A stretch of 64,000 nucleotides of DNA, taken from positions 7,258,501 to 7,322,500 of the forward strand of contig NC_088313.1 in the NCBI RefSeq assembly GCF_910592395.1, given 5' to 3'. Below, piece by piece: positions 22,840 to 32,433 of the stretch (position 1 is the stretch's first letter; the number at the start of each line of letters is the position of its first letter). Source of the DNA: Lineus longissimus (lineage: Eukaryota > Nemertea > Pilidiophora > Heteronemertea > Lineidae). A program made the translations under genes and the position numbers. The notes under the pieces are model-generated. The model was not told the DNA's origin. It saw only the letters and a list, made by a program, of their open reading frames with translations, and ran no database searches.

Positions 22840-23427
22840 ATTTGCACCATTAAGAAAGTTAGTTAGCGCTCGTGTCCTGCGGCAATTCTGAACAGTTGGG
22901 GTGCTAGCCCCACCAGTTTGGGCGTTGAGGTCCCCCATAACTATTACGTCTCCGACTGAATCATAAAAATCATGTATTTCGGCAAGGTCATCTAAGTATT
23001 CGATAAAGAATGCCACTGGGTGATTGGAACTTGGTAAGTAAGCCATCAGAATGAAAACGGGTCTGCGGTTTATGAGAGAGAGGCTTATTCCTACCATACG
23101 ATCACTTTCAATATCCAAAGTTCTTACCAAGTGAGAAAGGGACGTATGCCACATTATAGCGACTCCTCGTTTTCCACGACGATTCGTATGTGAGGAAAGA
23201 AGGTCATTGTCAGAGACACCATGCGACGAATATTCACGATTAATAGTCTGGATAAATTTTAGATAATCTGGGTAAAGCCAGTGTTCACAAACTCCTAAGA
23301 TATCTAAACTGCGCGACTTAAGCAGGTGGTCAATATAGTCTGCGCCATACATAGCACCACGCGCGTTCCAACAAGCGACCTTAAGTTCGTTGTCCCGAAG
23401 GAATGTAACATTTGACTCGTTCATCAC
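22840..23427 (-). pseudogene. LINE-A ORF2 endonuclease, N-terminal part
   Basis: The minus strand starts MNESNVTFLRDNELKVACWN and continues ILGVCEHWL, a VILMAYLPSS-like strand and VIVMGDLNAQTGG, the metal-binding endonuclease motifs. It is cut by Harbinger after NGANL. Together with 13608–14042 it forms a whole endonuclease domain. Confidence 0.85.
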
Positions 23428-23458
23428 ATAAGCGTTAAGTGCTGATTTCTCTCAGCTC

Positions 23459-23929
23459 TGGACGGTCTAATCGAACCATTCGCGGCAGACGATTCCCTCC
23501 GGCCAAAAACATTCACCAAAAAGGGTGTTTTTATCCCTTTCGTCTATTGTAACCTTGGCTGATTGGGTTCCTCTAACTTTGCTTTTCATCAACCCTTGAT
23601 GTTTTAACACCTTGATTCTCTAAGAAGTTAACAATCGCATGTTCTGTGCTTTGCAGCGAGATGTAGCCAACGAATGCGACAGCTTTTCTCTGACGGCGGT
23701 TTCTGGTAACGCCAAGGAATACATCTTCGGATCTCCTCGATGGTTCCAGAGCACTACTGCTTCTGCTATCTCCCGCTTGCTTCTGAGTGACACACTGGTT
23801 CGTGAATATCACTGTCCCGATTGGCTTAGGTGGCGTACTGGCAGTATTGCGTGGTAGAGTAGCGATGTCTTCCTTATTTTGGATCGTGTTATCGTCTCTG
23901 CGAATTGAATCAACTTTATTCTCTACCAT
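23459..23929 (-). pseudogene. LINE-A ORF1, C-terminal fragment
   Basis: Just upstream of ORF2 on the minus strand: RNRRQRKAVAFVGYISLQST then, after a frame change near 23575, KVTIDERDKN and WPEGIVCREWFD before a stop. This ending is common in ORF1 (gag-like) proteins of invertebrate LINEs. The 5' part was not recognised. Confidence 0.65.
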
Positions 23930-25394
23930 AGTGATCGATGTATTGTAGGAGAGACATTTTCCGTATCAGTGAGATTCGGTATTACATGTTGCGCTTGCGA
24001 CGGCTTTTGTTGAGTTTTTGTTATAATCGAAAATAAGGTTTTTAATTTCTCCAATATTATCTGGCATTTCAATGGCTTCACAAGTATAAAAGAATTCAGA
24101 TATGATGAACGATTTAATAATCATTGTCTTTCCAATCAGAGTCTAATTTGTTTGCTTCCAGTTATTTGATATTTTTTTACGCTTTAGAATGCGGTTTCCA
24201 AAATTTAGTTCATTACATTTTGGTTCATTATAACCTAACCATATATGCCAAGACTCTGTGAGGTCGAGCTATACCCATGCGTGGCGCAAAACTGCCCAAC
24301 TTCAACTAGTGATAATTCATTGATAACAAGGATTCCCCCCCCCAAAAAAAAAATATGGTACGGTACATTACGTGAACTTTCACACTAAATAAGTGAATCG
24401 TATTTCTGGATTTACCCCGAAAAAATACTTTTTTGAGAAGGTAAAAAAACACCTTGATCAATTTTATTTCAACATGATATGTCGCATCGAAGCAGAGACA
24501 AGACCCACCATTGATTTTCCAAGCCATTTCCAGTTATTTCAAATGCCCGCCATCAAATACTGCGTGGGGTTGTGAAACTGAAATTCGGATATGATATACG
24601 GGTTAGTCTTGGGAGTTACAGGTGCGATTTAAACTGGTAGTTGACCACGGAAATTTTTTTTAAATTGACAAGTTTGACACAAGTGGACAGCTTTACCCAT
24701 TTCGGCCATTTTCACTCCAAATTTGAATGATGCACCCTATGGCCAGGTTGTCAAAATTCAAAATTAATTTTTTTACCAAACAATTTATCTATATCTGTTG
24801 ACTTGCCACAGCAAATATTTTTTCAATACCTCTCCAAATATGTACTTGATAGTTAAAAACATGCACTCGTCTAATTGATAGGCCTGGACCCTCCAACCTA
24901 TGAATATTCATTGGTGGTCTTGTCGCAGCATACTCTGTTGGAAAGGACGCAGCCATTCCCAGCGCATGTCAGTAAAACCGCCGATTATTTAAAAACAATT
25001 TAATCATGCATATGATTAACAAAGTATAACATTTACTCCACATAATTTCTCTATTCCCGAAATTTCGCGGAAATCTACTTGACCCAAAATCCGCGGTTAT
25101 ACGGACAAGCTCCAGTTGGTTATCAGCACATTTCCATATTCAAAATTAAAAAAATGTTTCATAAAAGTGGAGAATAACCGCTGGACATTTTGAAACTTTA
25201 TCATTCACGTGGGTTTGTTTACTATTTACAACGCGAGCCCACAAGAGTGCGTTTCCAAATATTATGCGCAAATCAGCGGACCATTGAAAACCAAGGCCAA
25301 AACTTGACTGAATAGTTACAATCAGTGCGAAGCGGCTGACTGGTCAATTCAGCAGGATGATAGATCAATATAGGCCTGCTTTAGCTGGATCTGG
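23930..25394. other. Non-coding host DNA with a dispersed repeat
   Basis: No supported gene. 24480–24925 is about 85% similar to the reverse complement of 52925–53335 ('aagtacatatttggagaggt', 'aatttccgtggtcaactacc', 'cacaaccccacgcagtattt'). Confidence 0.7.
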
Positions 25395-25915
25395 ATCTGG
25401 ACGCAATGACCCAACGCGCCGCGTAGCGGAAAATAACGAAGCTGACGAAACATTTATAACGGGTCACCGCGATCTCATGATGGACTTATAGCGCGATTAT
25501 GGGGTTGTAACTATTTTGCTGTATACCGTCACGAGGAAAGAAAAGCACGCGACCTTACGCCAACCTATTTATGTAAAGTGAGAATTAGAAAGTATATAGT
25601 TCAGGAAATGTTAATAAATAATCATTCCATATCGTCTTTTGAGAGCATTTTTAATTGTAAAAAATATATGCCTACGTCACAGAGTCTCTGCAATTGTCAT
25701 TTTTATCACAGTAGTCTCGCGCGGCCAGAAGTTATTTACTTATTAGTTTGGCGCATGCCAGACTTTCTGTATACGAGAAGTTTTCCATCACGATGTATGT
25801 GGGCAGAAGCAACACTGCGCAAGATTACCTCGAGCAGGGGCTAATAATAGATTATGCTAATGAGCATACCTTCCTCATTGCGTTTTCCGAGAATGGTCGA
25901 TATCGCGCAAAGCTC
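25395..25915 (-). repeat. Right member of the long inverted repeat pair
   Basis: Reverse-complement partner of 9065–9575. The pair encloses LINE-A and its nested transposons. The similarity ends inward at the 'cgctacgcggcgcgttggg' block. Confidence 0.7.
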
Positions 25916-25928
25916 GGGACGGCATGGT

Positions 25929-25997
25929 TGTCTGTTGACTATGCTTTAAGGGAGACTGGCACATGCCTAGTTTCTCTTAAAGCACAGTCAACAGACA
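25929..25997. repeat. Short hairpin
   Basis: TGTCTGTTGACT..TGCTTTAAG on one arm and its near complement on the other give a stem of about 27 bp with a roughly 15-nt loop. Confidence 0.75.
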
Positions 25998-26183
25998 CCC
26001 CTGTACCCCCTCACACTCGGAAACCACAAATGCCCACCCCTTCCTGCTACCTTAATACTTCTGGATTCTTGCAGTACCTCCGGATCGGAGGATTAGGCTG
26101 ATGGGTTGAGTTGCGTTGAATGAATGAATATAAGAATTTCTATAGCGCCTGAATTAAAAGAAAAACTTAAATTCTCAGGCGCT

Positions 26184-27579
26184 TTACAGAGCAAAACACT
26201 CCCCGAAAAGGTGTTGTTTCAGGAGAGTTTTGAAAATGTCTATGGAACCAGCAAGCCTGATGTTGGAAGGTAGCTGGTTCCATAGAACCGGTGATGACTT
26301 GTAAAAAGAACGGTCACCAAAGGTTATGCACTTAGTGCGAGGGACCACCAAAGTTGGAGCAATAACAGAGCGGAGATGGTAGGTGGAATGGTGCCTCAGT
26401 CTGACCATATCACACAGGTACGCAGGTGCGACTCCACGTATTGCCATATATGTGAAAAAAAAGCACTTTGAAAACAATCCTGTATTTAACAGGAAGCCAA
26501 TGGAGTCGCATGAGAACCGGTGTGATACGATCAAACCGCGGCACCAGACACACAACGCGAGCTGCAGCATTAAGTGCACGCTGCAGTCTGGAGAGTTGAT
26601 GTGTAGAAATGCCATATAGAAGGGAATTACAATAACCAATGTGAGAAGTGACAAAGGCATGAACAAGAGTGGTGGTTGACTCAGGACTGAGGAACCGTCG
26701 AATTTGGCGGATCTTATAAAGACCCAGGAAAGCCTTGGAGCAGACCCTACTAACATGGGTTTCCATAGACATGTTTTTGTCAAAGTAAACACCAAGATTT
26801 CGTACCGATTCGACAGGTGAAATTGAGGCCTCCCCACTCTGATTGGACCCATATCTACCTTCTGGAGCATTTGTCTAGAACCGATAAAAATGAACTCTGT
26901 CTTAAGAGCATTGATGAGGAGCTCGTTCTCGATCATCCACGCACGGACATCAGCTACACATGCTTCCGTTTCGCACACAGCTCTCTGCTGGTTAGTAGAT
27001 GCCAAAGGACGGAAAGACATATAGCGCTGATTGTCGTCTGAATAGCCATGTGCATCTGGCAAGTGACGTGAAATGATGTGATAAAGCCTTGACATATAGA
27101 ACAAAAAGAGGATGGGTCCAAGGCAACTGCCCTGTGGAACACCACAATGGAGTGAAAAATGCTTAGATTTGCTACCATTGATGACGACACACTGCTCTCT
27201 ATTAGAGAGAAAAGACTTCAGCCACTGAAGGCAAAGGCCAGTGACGCCAAAATCTGTCTCCATGGTTTGAAGCAATATGTCTACATCAACCGTATCAAAC
27301 GCGGCACTTAGATCTAGCAAGACTAGCAAGCAGACTTCCTGATTGTCCATTTTCATAAGAATGTCACTTTGAACCTTCAGAAGAGCAGTCTCTGTCGAGT
27401 GGTTCTTGCGGTATGCGGACTGGACTGCTGGTAGTGGGGCAGAGTTATCACTGTGGACCATTAGCTGGTCAACTACTACCCTCTCAACAAGCTTAGACAC
27501 AAATGCTAAGTTGCTAACCGGCCTAAAGTTGGAAAAGGTCCGATCAAGTCCTGCTTTCTTTAACAAAGACGATACCAGG
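26184..27579 (-). pseudogene. LINE-B reverse transcriptase
   Basis: RT motifs in order: FRPVSNLAFVSKLVERVVVD, AYRKNHSTETALLKV, LLDLSAAFDTVDVDILL (first catalytic Asp), GVPQGSCLGPILF and YSDDNQRY (catalytic pair). The C-terminal part changes frame near 26790 (VCSKAFLGLYKIRQIRRFL, LHWLPVKYRI in another frame) and returns near 26450 (SYHLRS-type ending with FGDRSFYKSSPVLWNQLP), so it is inactive. The 3' end lies near 26115 at GAATGAATGAATA, the tailed repeat typical of CR1/L2-like LINEs. Upstream RT sequence resumes at 29239. Confidence 0.9.
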
Positions 27580-29238
27580 TGTGGTGAACTGGGTCACAGT
27601 CTTGGTTCCGTGGTTGGCCACGGCGGCGCCAGCATTACGGACGTGCCCCGGTCACCCGGCCATCCCCGCCCGTGGTTACGTCACTCGGCTGCGCTCGGTA
27701 TTTCCCGCTGTACTGTCGATGACGCAACGACGCGCAATGTCGTTATGTCATCGACAGAGCGGTGTTGAAGCGGAGAGACGAGCGGGTTCGAACGTGGAAA
27801 GTGACAGAGATAAAATCGAGTATTAATCAACGTCAATCGAGTCTTTCATTCAGCAAAACTATTGCTACAACCTTATTCTTTTCATTGGCGCCCAACGTAG
27901 ATCTTTTTCATAACATCCAATGTAGGGCCATCGTCCTTAATCATGGTCTTAACCACACCTGCCAGTATGGCAATCCTCGTCCATTTATGGAAGATATTTT
28001 TCGGTCGCTGACCCATCGTTTCCCAAACATTCCCCTCTATCACTTTCAGCCTCCACTATCCCCATCTGTATTGAACAATCCTCTTCATGTTTTTCGTGTT
28101 AGCAGTTTTTGCAGGATGATGGTAGATGTGGGATTCACCCCCATTGAACATCCTTCACTTGGTAGAGCTGCGTTCGACCGAGAGGGCTTTCACTATTCGC
28201 GTCAGGGGATGGATGATGTCACCCGTTTCCTCGTGGATGCCATTCATTGAATGAATGGGAATACAATGTTGTTCTTCGTCTTGGAACCCTTCGGAGTAGT
28301 TTTATATTCGTTGGGGGAAGAGATGGGTTTGGCGTGTTATTGCAGCATAAGCCCATGAACTCATTAAATCCTAAGCAGCTCACCGAATCCTGAATGCATG
28401 AGACACCTGGGACAACCGCACGAACCGTTGAGGATCACCTTCGGTAAACTGTAACAATCACTTGTAAATTACTGTAAAAAGGTTTAAATTTATATTTGAT
28501 TATCGTTCCAGGTTGTCACACACCACGTTGGTAGAGACTATGTCCGTACGTTACTTGTTGACATCGTTACTCATTACGCTTGCGGGGATTAAGCCTGGAT
28601 TGGATGGTGCTACGTTGATTCATTTTTTGTATATAGCAGACTTCCTAGCGGACTGATTGTTTGATGGACGTTATCCCTTGTAATATTATATTGGACATGT
28701 TGGATATTACTGAATTTTACATTGGAAAGATAGTTGTACAGCTCGCGTTTGTGATTCATATATTATTATAGTGGACATTGCTGAGATCCGGTAGTTCGTG
28801 CGTAATGGATTGTGTGGTGTATATATTGTATAGTTTATTTCTTATTGTAATACAGTTGGAATTCTGGAGCGTAGCTATGAGGACTATTTTGTTCAAAATT
28901 TTTGATATTTGAACAATTTTTTGGTGGGGATGGTGTGGTGAACTGGGTCACAGTCTTGGTTCCGTGGTTGGCCACGGCGGCGCCAGCATTACGGACGTGC
29001 CCCGGTCACCCGGCCATCCCCGCCCGTGGTTACGTCACTCGGCTGCGCTCGGTATTTCCCGCTGTACTGTCGATGACGCAACGACGCGCAATGTCGTTAC
29101 GTCATCGACAGAGCGGTGATGAAGCGGAGAGACGAGCGGGTTCGAACGTGGAAAGTGACAGAGATAAAATCGAGTATTAATCAACGTCAGTCGAGTCTTT
29201 CATTCAGCAAAACTATTGCTACAACCTTATTCTTTTCA
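27580..29238 (+). mobile_element. Small non-autonomous LTR retrotransposon
   Basis: Two 305-bp LTRs (27580–27884 and 28934–29238) nearly identical, starting TGTGG and ending TTCA, with a 4-bp target duplication CAGG (27576–27579 and 29239–29242). A primer-binding site TGGCGCCCAACG starts at 27886 and a purine-rich tract (GGTGGGGATGG) lies just before the second LTR. Removal restores the LINE-B frame (WKCAL joined to VSSLLKKAG). There is no gag, pol or protease. Confidence 0.9.
27885..28250 (+). CDS. ORF inside the LTR element, possible SGNH-like fragment
   Basis: The frame is open from the 5' LTR through to 28250. The internal part reads IQCRAIVLNHGLNHT and ends FDREGFHYSRQGMDDVTRFL. The D-x3-H-Y-S near the end resembles the last catalytic block of SGNH/GDSL hydrolases, and GLNH might correspond to the G-x-N-D block, but the GDS block is not visible. 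Such elements often carry captured host sequence. The assignment is weak. Confidence 0.35.
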   Translation: MAPNVDLFHNIQCRAIVLNHGLNHTCQYGNPRPFMEDIFRSLTHRFPNIPLYHFQPPLSPSVLNNPLHVFRVSSFCRMMVDVGFTPIEHPSLGRAAFDREGFHYSRQGMDDVTRFLVDAIH

Positions 29239-29660
29239 CAGGGCACACTTCCATTCAGTAGGAACTCGAGCATCCTGTAGCGAGAGATTCACGATGCGAG
29301 CGATGACTGGTAACAGAGAGTCAACACATAGCTTAAGCATCCAGGTTGGGATCGGATCGAGCGAACAGCTCGCGCTTGAGGACTTCATGATCAGTTTTCG
29401 AATTTGCTCGTCGGACACTGTACTAAAAGCATTAATTGACTTCTCTGCTGTAGGAGCAGAGACAATGGGACAGTTAACTGTGACTGCCCTGATTTTGCTT
29501 TTGATAATGTCAACTTTACGGACGAAAAAATCACCGAAGTCATTCGCGAGTACAGCAGGATCAGCATGATCCGGCAATGTGACCGACTGTTTTTCACTAC
29601 ATAACGAGTTAACAACCCGAAATAACTTCCTCGAATCCCCTTGACACTGTGCGATTAGTA
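29239..29660 (-). pseudogene. LINE-B segment between endonuclease and RT
   Basis: The minus strand carries LIAQCQGDSRKLFRVVNSL and DPAVLANDFGDFFVRKV, then SLDPIPTWMLKLCVDSLLP and PTEWKCAL, the conserved region before the RT fingers. A frameshift near 29690 separates it from the endonuclease ORF. Confidence 0.85.
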
Positions 29661-30728
29661 AGCACGCCCGGCGAGATTCAGTTGGACGGAGTAGAGATTA
29701 CGCACTTTGCGGTAAGCTTGTGCCGCAGAAGGTGAAGCGTGACGGTTTCTTTCCAGCTTTCTCCTCTTAGCCTTCAGTTGTCCTAACTCGTTATTATACC
29801 AAGGGATCACTGGCTTAACTGTGGTCACCTTGGTGATAATAGGTGCATGTTTATCTAGAAGATTGGAGAGTGTTTCATTGTAACAAGTGACCAACTCATC
29901 AATATCAGCAGACGTAGGGTTAGACAGCACAGAAGTGTCAATGTTCTTCTGAAATGACTGGATGTCAATTTGCCGTAGCATACGAAAGGATACAGTGTTC
30001 TTGGTCAACTCAGGGCGTGAAAGAGATAGATGACAATCCACAAACATATGATCAGAGAGATAGTGTGAGTGGGCAACATCGCCGATAACCAGATCATCAC
30101 TTTCCCTTGTCAGAATCAAGTCAAGTGTGTTCCCGGAAACGTGCGTCGGCCCTGACACATGCTGCTTAAGACCAAAAGTGCCAAACACTTCAAGAAAGCG
30201 TCTTGCCTCGTTGTCATGTGGATCATTGACATGGATATTGAAGTCACCAGAGATCACCAAACACTCGGGGCATGTCACTATTGCTTCTAGATATTCAGCA
30301 AACTCACAGAAGAATACACTAGAGGGCACGGATGAGGGTGGGCGATAGACAACAATGTTTATCATCTTTCGAGTTGTCGATGGCATCGCAATCGACCATT
30401 CCGAAAATTCAAATGAGTCCTTGGAGCCCCTTTCCACGAGCTTGGTGTTTATAGAAGAGCGAAACATTAGACCAGTTCCTCCCCCTTGGCGTTCACCGGG
30501 CCGTGGCACATTCAGGAAACAGTACCCGTCAGGAGAGAGGGCTCGGACAGTCACTGAATCATTGTCCTTAAGCCAGGTCTCTGTGATGGCACACATATCG
30601 ATCCTCTCATTAACCACATGATCAATGATATCAGCAACTTTATTCCTGGTTGAACGAGCGTTTACAGTTGAGAATCTAAAGCAGTGAGAAGGATAATCCT
30701 GAGACACGGATGTTTGCAAAGGTACTTG
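29655..30728 (-). pseudogene. LINE-B endonuclease (EEP) domain
   Basis: Motifs: FSTVNARSTRNKVADIIDHV, CAITETWL (catalytic Glu), IVVYRPPSS, CLVISGDFNIHVND (Asp/Asn), LDLILTRESDDL and SDHMFVDCHL (catalytic His). The Polinton interrupts its 5' end at 30723–30728; the upstream part continues at 49207. Confidence 0.9.
30723..30728. repeat. Target site duplication of Polinton copy 2 (left)
   Basis: TACTTG, identical to 49201–49206. A 6-bp duplication is the hallmark of Polinton integrases. Confidence 0.97.
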
Positions 30729-30959
30729 AGAATATATGTATTGTGGTGGTAGGAATCTAGGTAATTCTAAGCTATTTAACAAAAGCCCTTACAGGCCTTT
30801 TTGTCTCAAATTAGCTTAGAAACCCCTAAGAACCAGACACCACAATACATATATTCTATCATTCTTTAATGAAGCGTTGCAATGAAATGGTTCATTCATG
30901 AAATGGTCAGTGAAGCGTTGCAGTGAAATGGTGAGGGAATACTAGAGTTCAATGGGTTA
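30729..30959. repeat. Left terminal inverted repeat, Polinton copy 2
   Basis: About 231 bp matching 48968–49200 in reverse. The outer 128 bp are an imperfect palindrome with perfect 20-bp ends (AGAATATATGTATTGTGGTG) and mismatched interior arms. The inner 100 bp hold short direct repeats ('gaagcgttgca.tgaaatgg'). Confidence 0.95.
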
Positions 30960-31031
30960 TTCCATTAAAATAAATGGCCTTTTTACTGTCTTCATTAACC
31001 AAAATTCAAGGAAAAAATTCAAGTAAATTAA

Positions 31032-32423
31032 ATGTATTATCCAATAGCAAATCAACATAAAAGTAAATTCACCTATGACTTCTTTAATTTAGAAGTAACT
31101 GTTAATACTAATAACTTCTTCCGCCTACAAGAAACTAAGATAACACCTGGGTTTTTGAGCCTGAAAAATAAGAAAGACTGTCTGCTACTGGAAAAGAATC
31201 CATTATCGTTTTACCAGAACCAATTTAACATGGCTGTTTGGTTTGCTACAACAGGTTGTGGTATTTCAATAGACGATCACTTGAATCACAGTGACCCATT
31301 GTTAAGGTCGATTTACAGGTTTCATGTTTACTATCAAATATTGAAGATCATGAAGAATCTAGAGATACCAATTCCAGGTGAAAGTGATTTTAATGAGACA
31401 AACAATAACATTAACCGTAGGAAACTAGGAGGGTTATTGAGTGAATTTGGTTTAAAAGACGAGTACGATTTCTCGGTGTTTGAAAATAACGGTGGTTGGA
31501 GGTCATGGAATGTACCGGATTACAACCCGAACATAACTGATCCCGGATATTACATCAATGATTCTAAAATCAATTTCTTCCTCATGCAAGTTCATGAAAA
31601 TAGAATGCCACCGATGTTCAGTAAAGACTGGGATGCTGGAATGGCTAATTTCAAATATCCAGATATTTTCATCAAGGATCATGTCAGGAGACACAAGAAT
31701 GTATTTGATGTAATTACACAAAATGAATGTCAAACCTATCAACAATTCATGATATTTAAATCAAATGGTTTCTCTAATCCTGGAATAGAGAGGTTGAATG
31801 ACACAATAAGAACATATGTTTACTGTATTCTGGGTGCTCAGGCGTTGACCAGAACACCAATAATTGGAGTACCGGGTACAGAATTGGATGCACAGAAGGA
31901 ATTTAACAAACTATTAAAGGATTCGATTAATCAACATCCTGATATTCCCACTTCAATTCAAAGATATCAAAAAGCAGTGAGTGACACTCATACAAGACTA
32001 GATTATGTAATAGCACCAGGATTGTATGTCATAGGTTCAAATATGGTACTCGTTATTGGTAAGCTGGATAACTACAATAATAACATTTTAATAGCACCAA
32101 AAAATGCTAAACCCGGTAAGAATGACATTAACCACAAAAAGACCTTACCACCACCACTGATGGAAGGAAATAGTTCTAAGAAAATAAGAGTTAAGAGTAG
32201 CGTTGGTACATCAATGACAGACAAAGTCCTGAGAGCAAAGCTCGAGACCAGTCATAAACCAAAGAGTAATGTTGATTCACCAAAAACAACTGAAACCTCA
32301 AAGAATACTCCTACTACTACTAAACTTGACACCAAAGTTGAGAAGGAGGATGATATTCATGAAACAATTAAATTCATGCTTTACTCAGTTGTTGGTACAT
32401 TGATTGTTTTTATGGTTAGATAA
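31032..32423 (+). CDS. Conserved Polinton protein with C-terminal membrane anchor
   Basis: 463 aa. The N-terminal two thirds look like one globular domain, with NPLSFYQNQFNMAVWFATTG and HSDPLLRSIYRFHVYYQI; I recall similar proteins next to capsid genes in cnidarian Polintons but know no function. A low-complexity Lys/Thr-rich linker (about residues 365–440) precedes a C-terminal hydrophobic anchor (FMLYSVVGTLIVFMV). A double-hairpin unit (32219–32245) lies in the linker. The ATG sits in TTAAATG and is the first after the terminal repeat. The next gene starts 10 bp downstream. A structural or membrane role is inference only. Confidence 0.8.
   Translation: MYYPIANQHKSKFTYDFFNLEVTVNTNNFFRLQETKITPGFLSLKNKKDCLLLEKNPLSFYQNQFNMAVWFATTGCGISIDDHLNHSDPLLRSIYRFHVYYQILKIMKNLEIPIPGESDFNETNNNINRRKLGGLLSEFGLKDEYDFSVFENNGGWRSWNVPDYNPNITDPGYYINDSKINFFLMQVHENRMPPMFSKDWDAGMANFKYPDIFIKDHVRRHKNVFDVITQNECQTYQQFMIFKSNGFSNPGIERLNDTIRTYVYCILGAQALTRTPIIGVPGTELDAQKEFNKLLKDSINQHPDIPTSIQRYQKAVSDTHTRLDYVIAPGLYVIGSNMVLVIGKLDNYNNNILIAPKNAKPGKNDINHKKTLPPPLMEGNSSKKIRVKSSVGTSMTDKVLRAKLETSHKPKSNVDSPKTTETSKNTPTTTKLDTKVEKEDDIHETIKFMLYSVVGTLIVFMVR
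32219..32245. repeat. Double-hairpin repeat in the 463-aa gene
   Basis: Reverse orientation; first stem base changed (AGAC/GTCC) relative to the intact GGAC/GTCC in copy 1. Confidence 0.8.
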
Positions 32424-32433
32424 ATAAGTAATT

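Noticed and set aside
26383-27041. Plus-strand ORFs opposite the LINE-B reverse transcriptase
   Set aside because: Antisense shadows of the RT coding sequence.
27406-27826. Plus-strand ORFs running through the 5' LTR (also 28902–29180)
   Set aside because: They are duplicated only because the LTRs are identical; the LTR itself is not expected to code.
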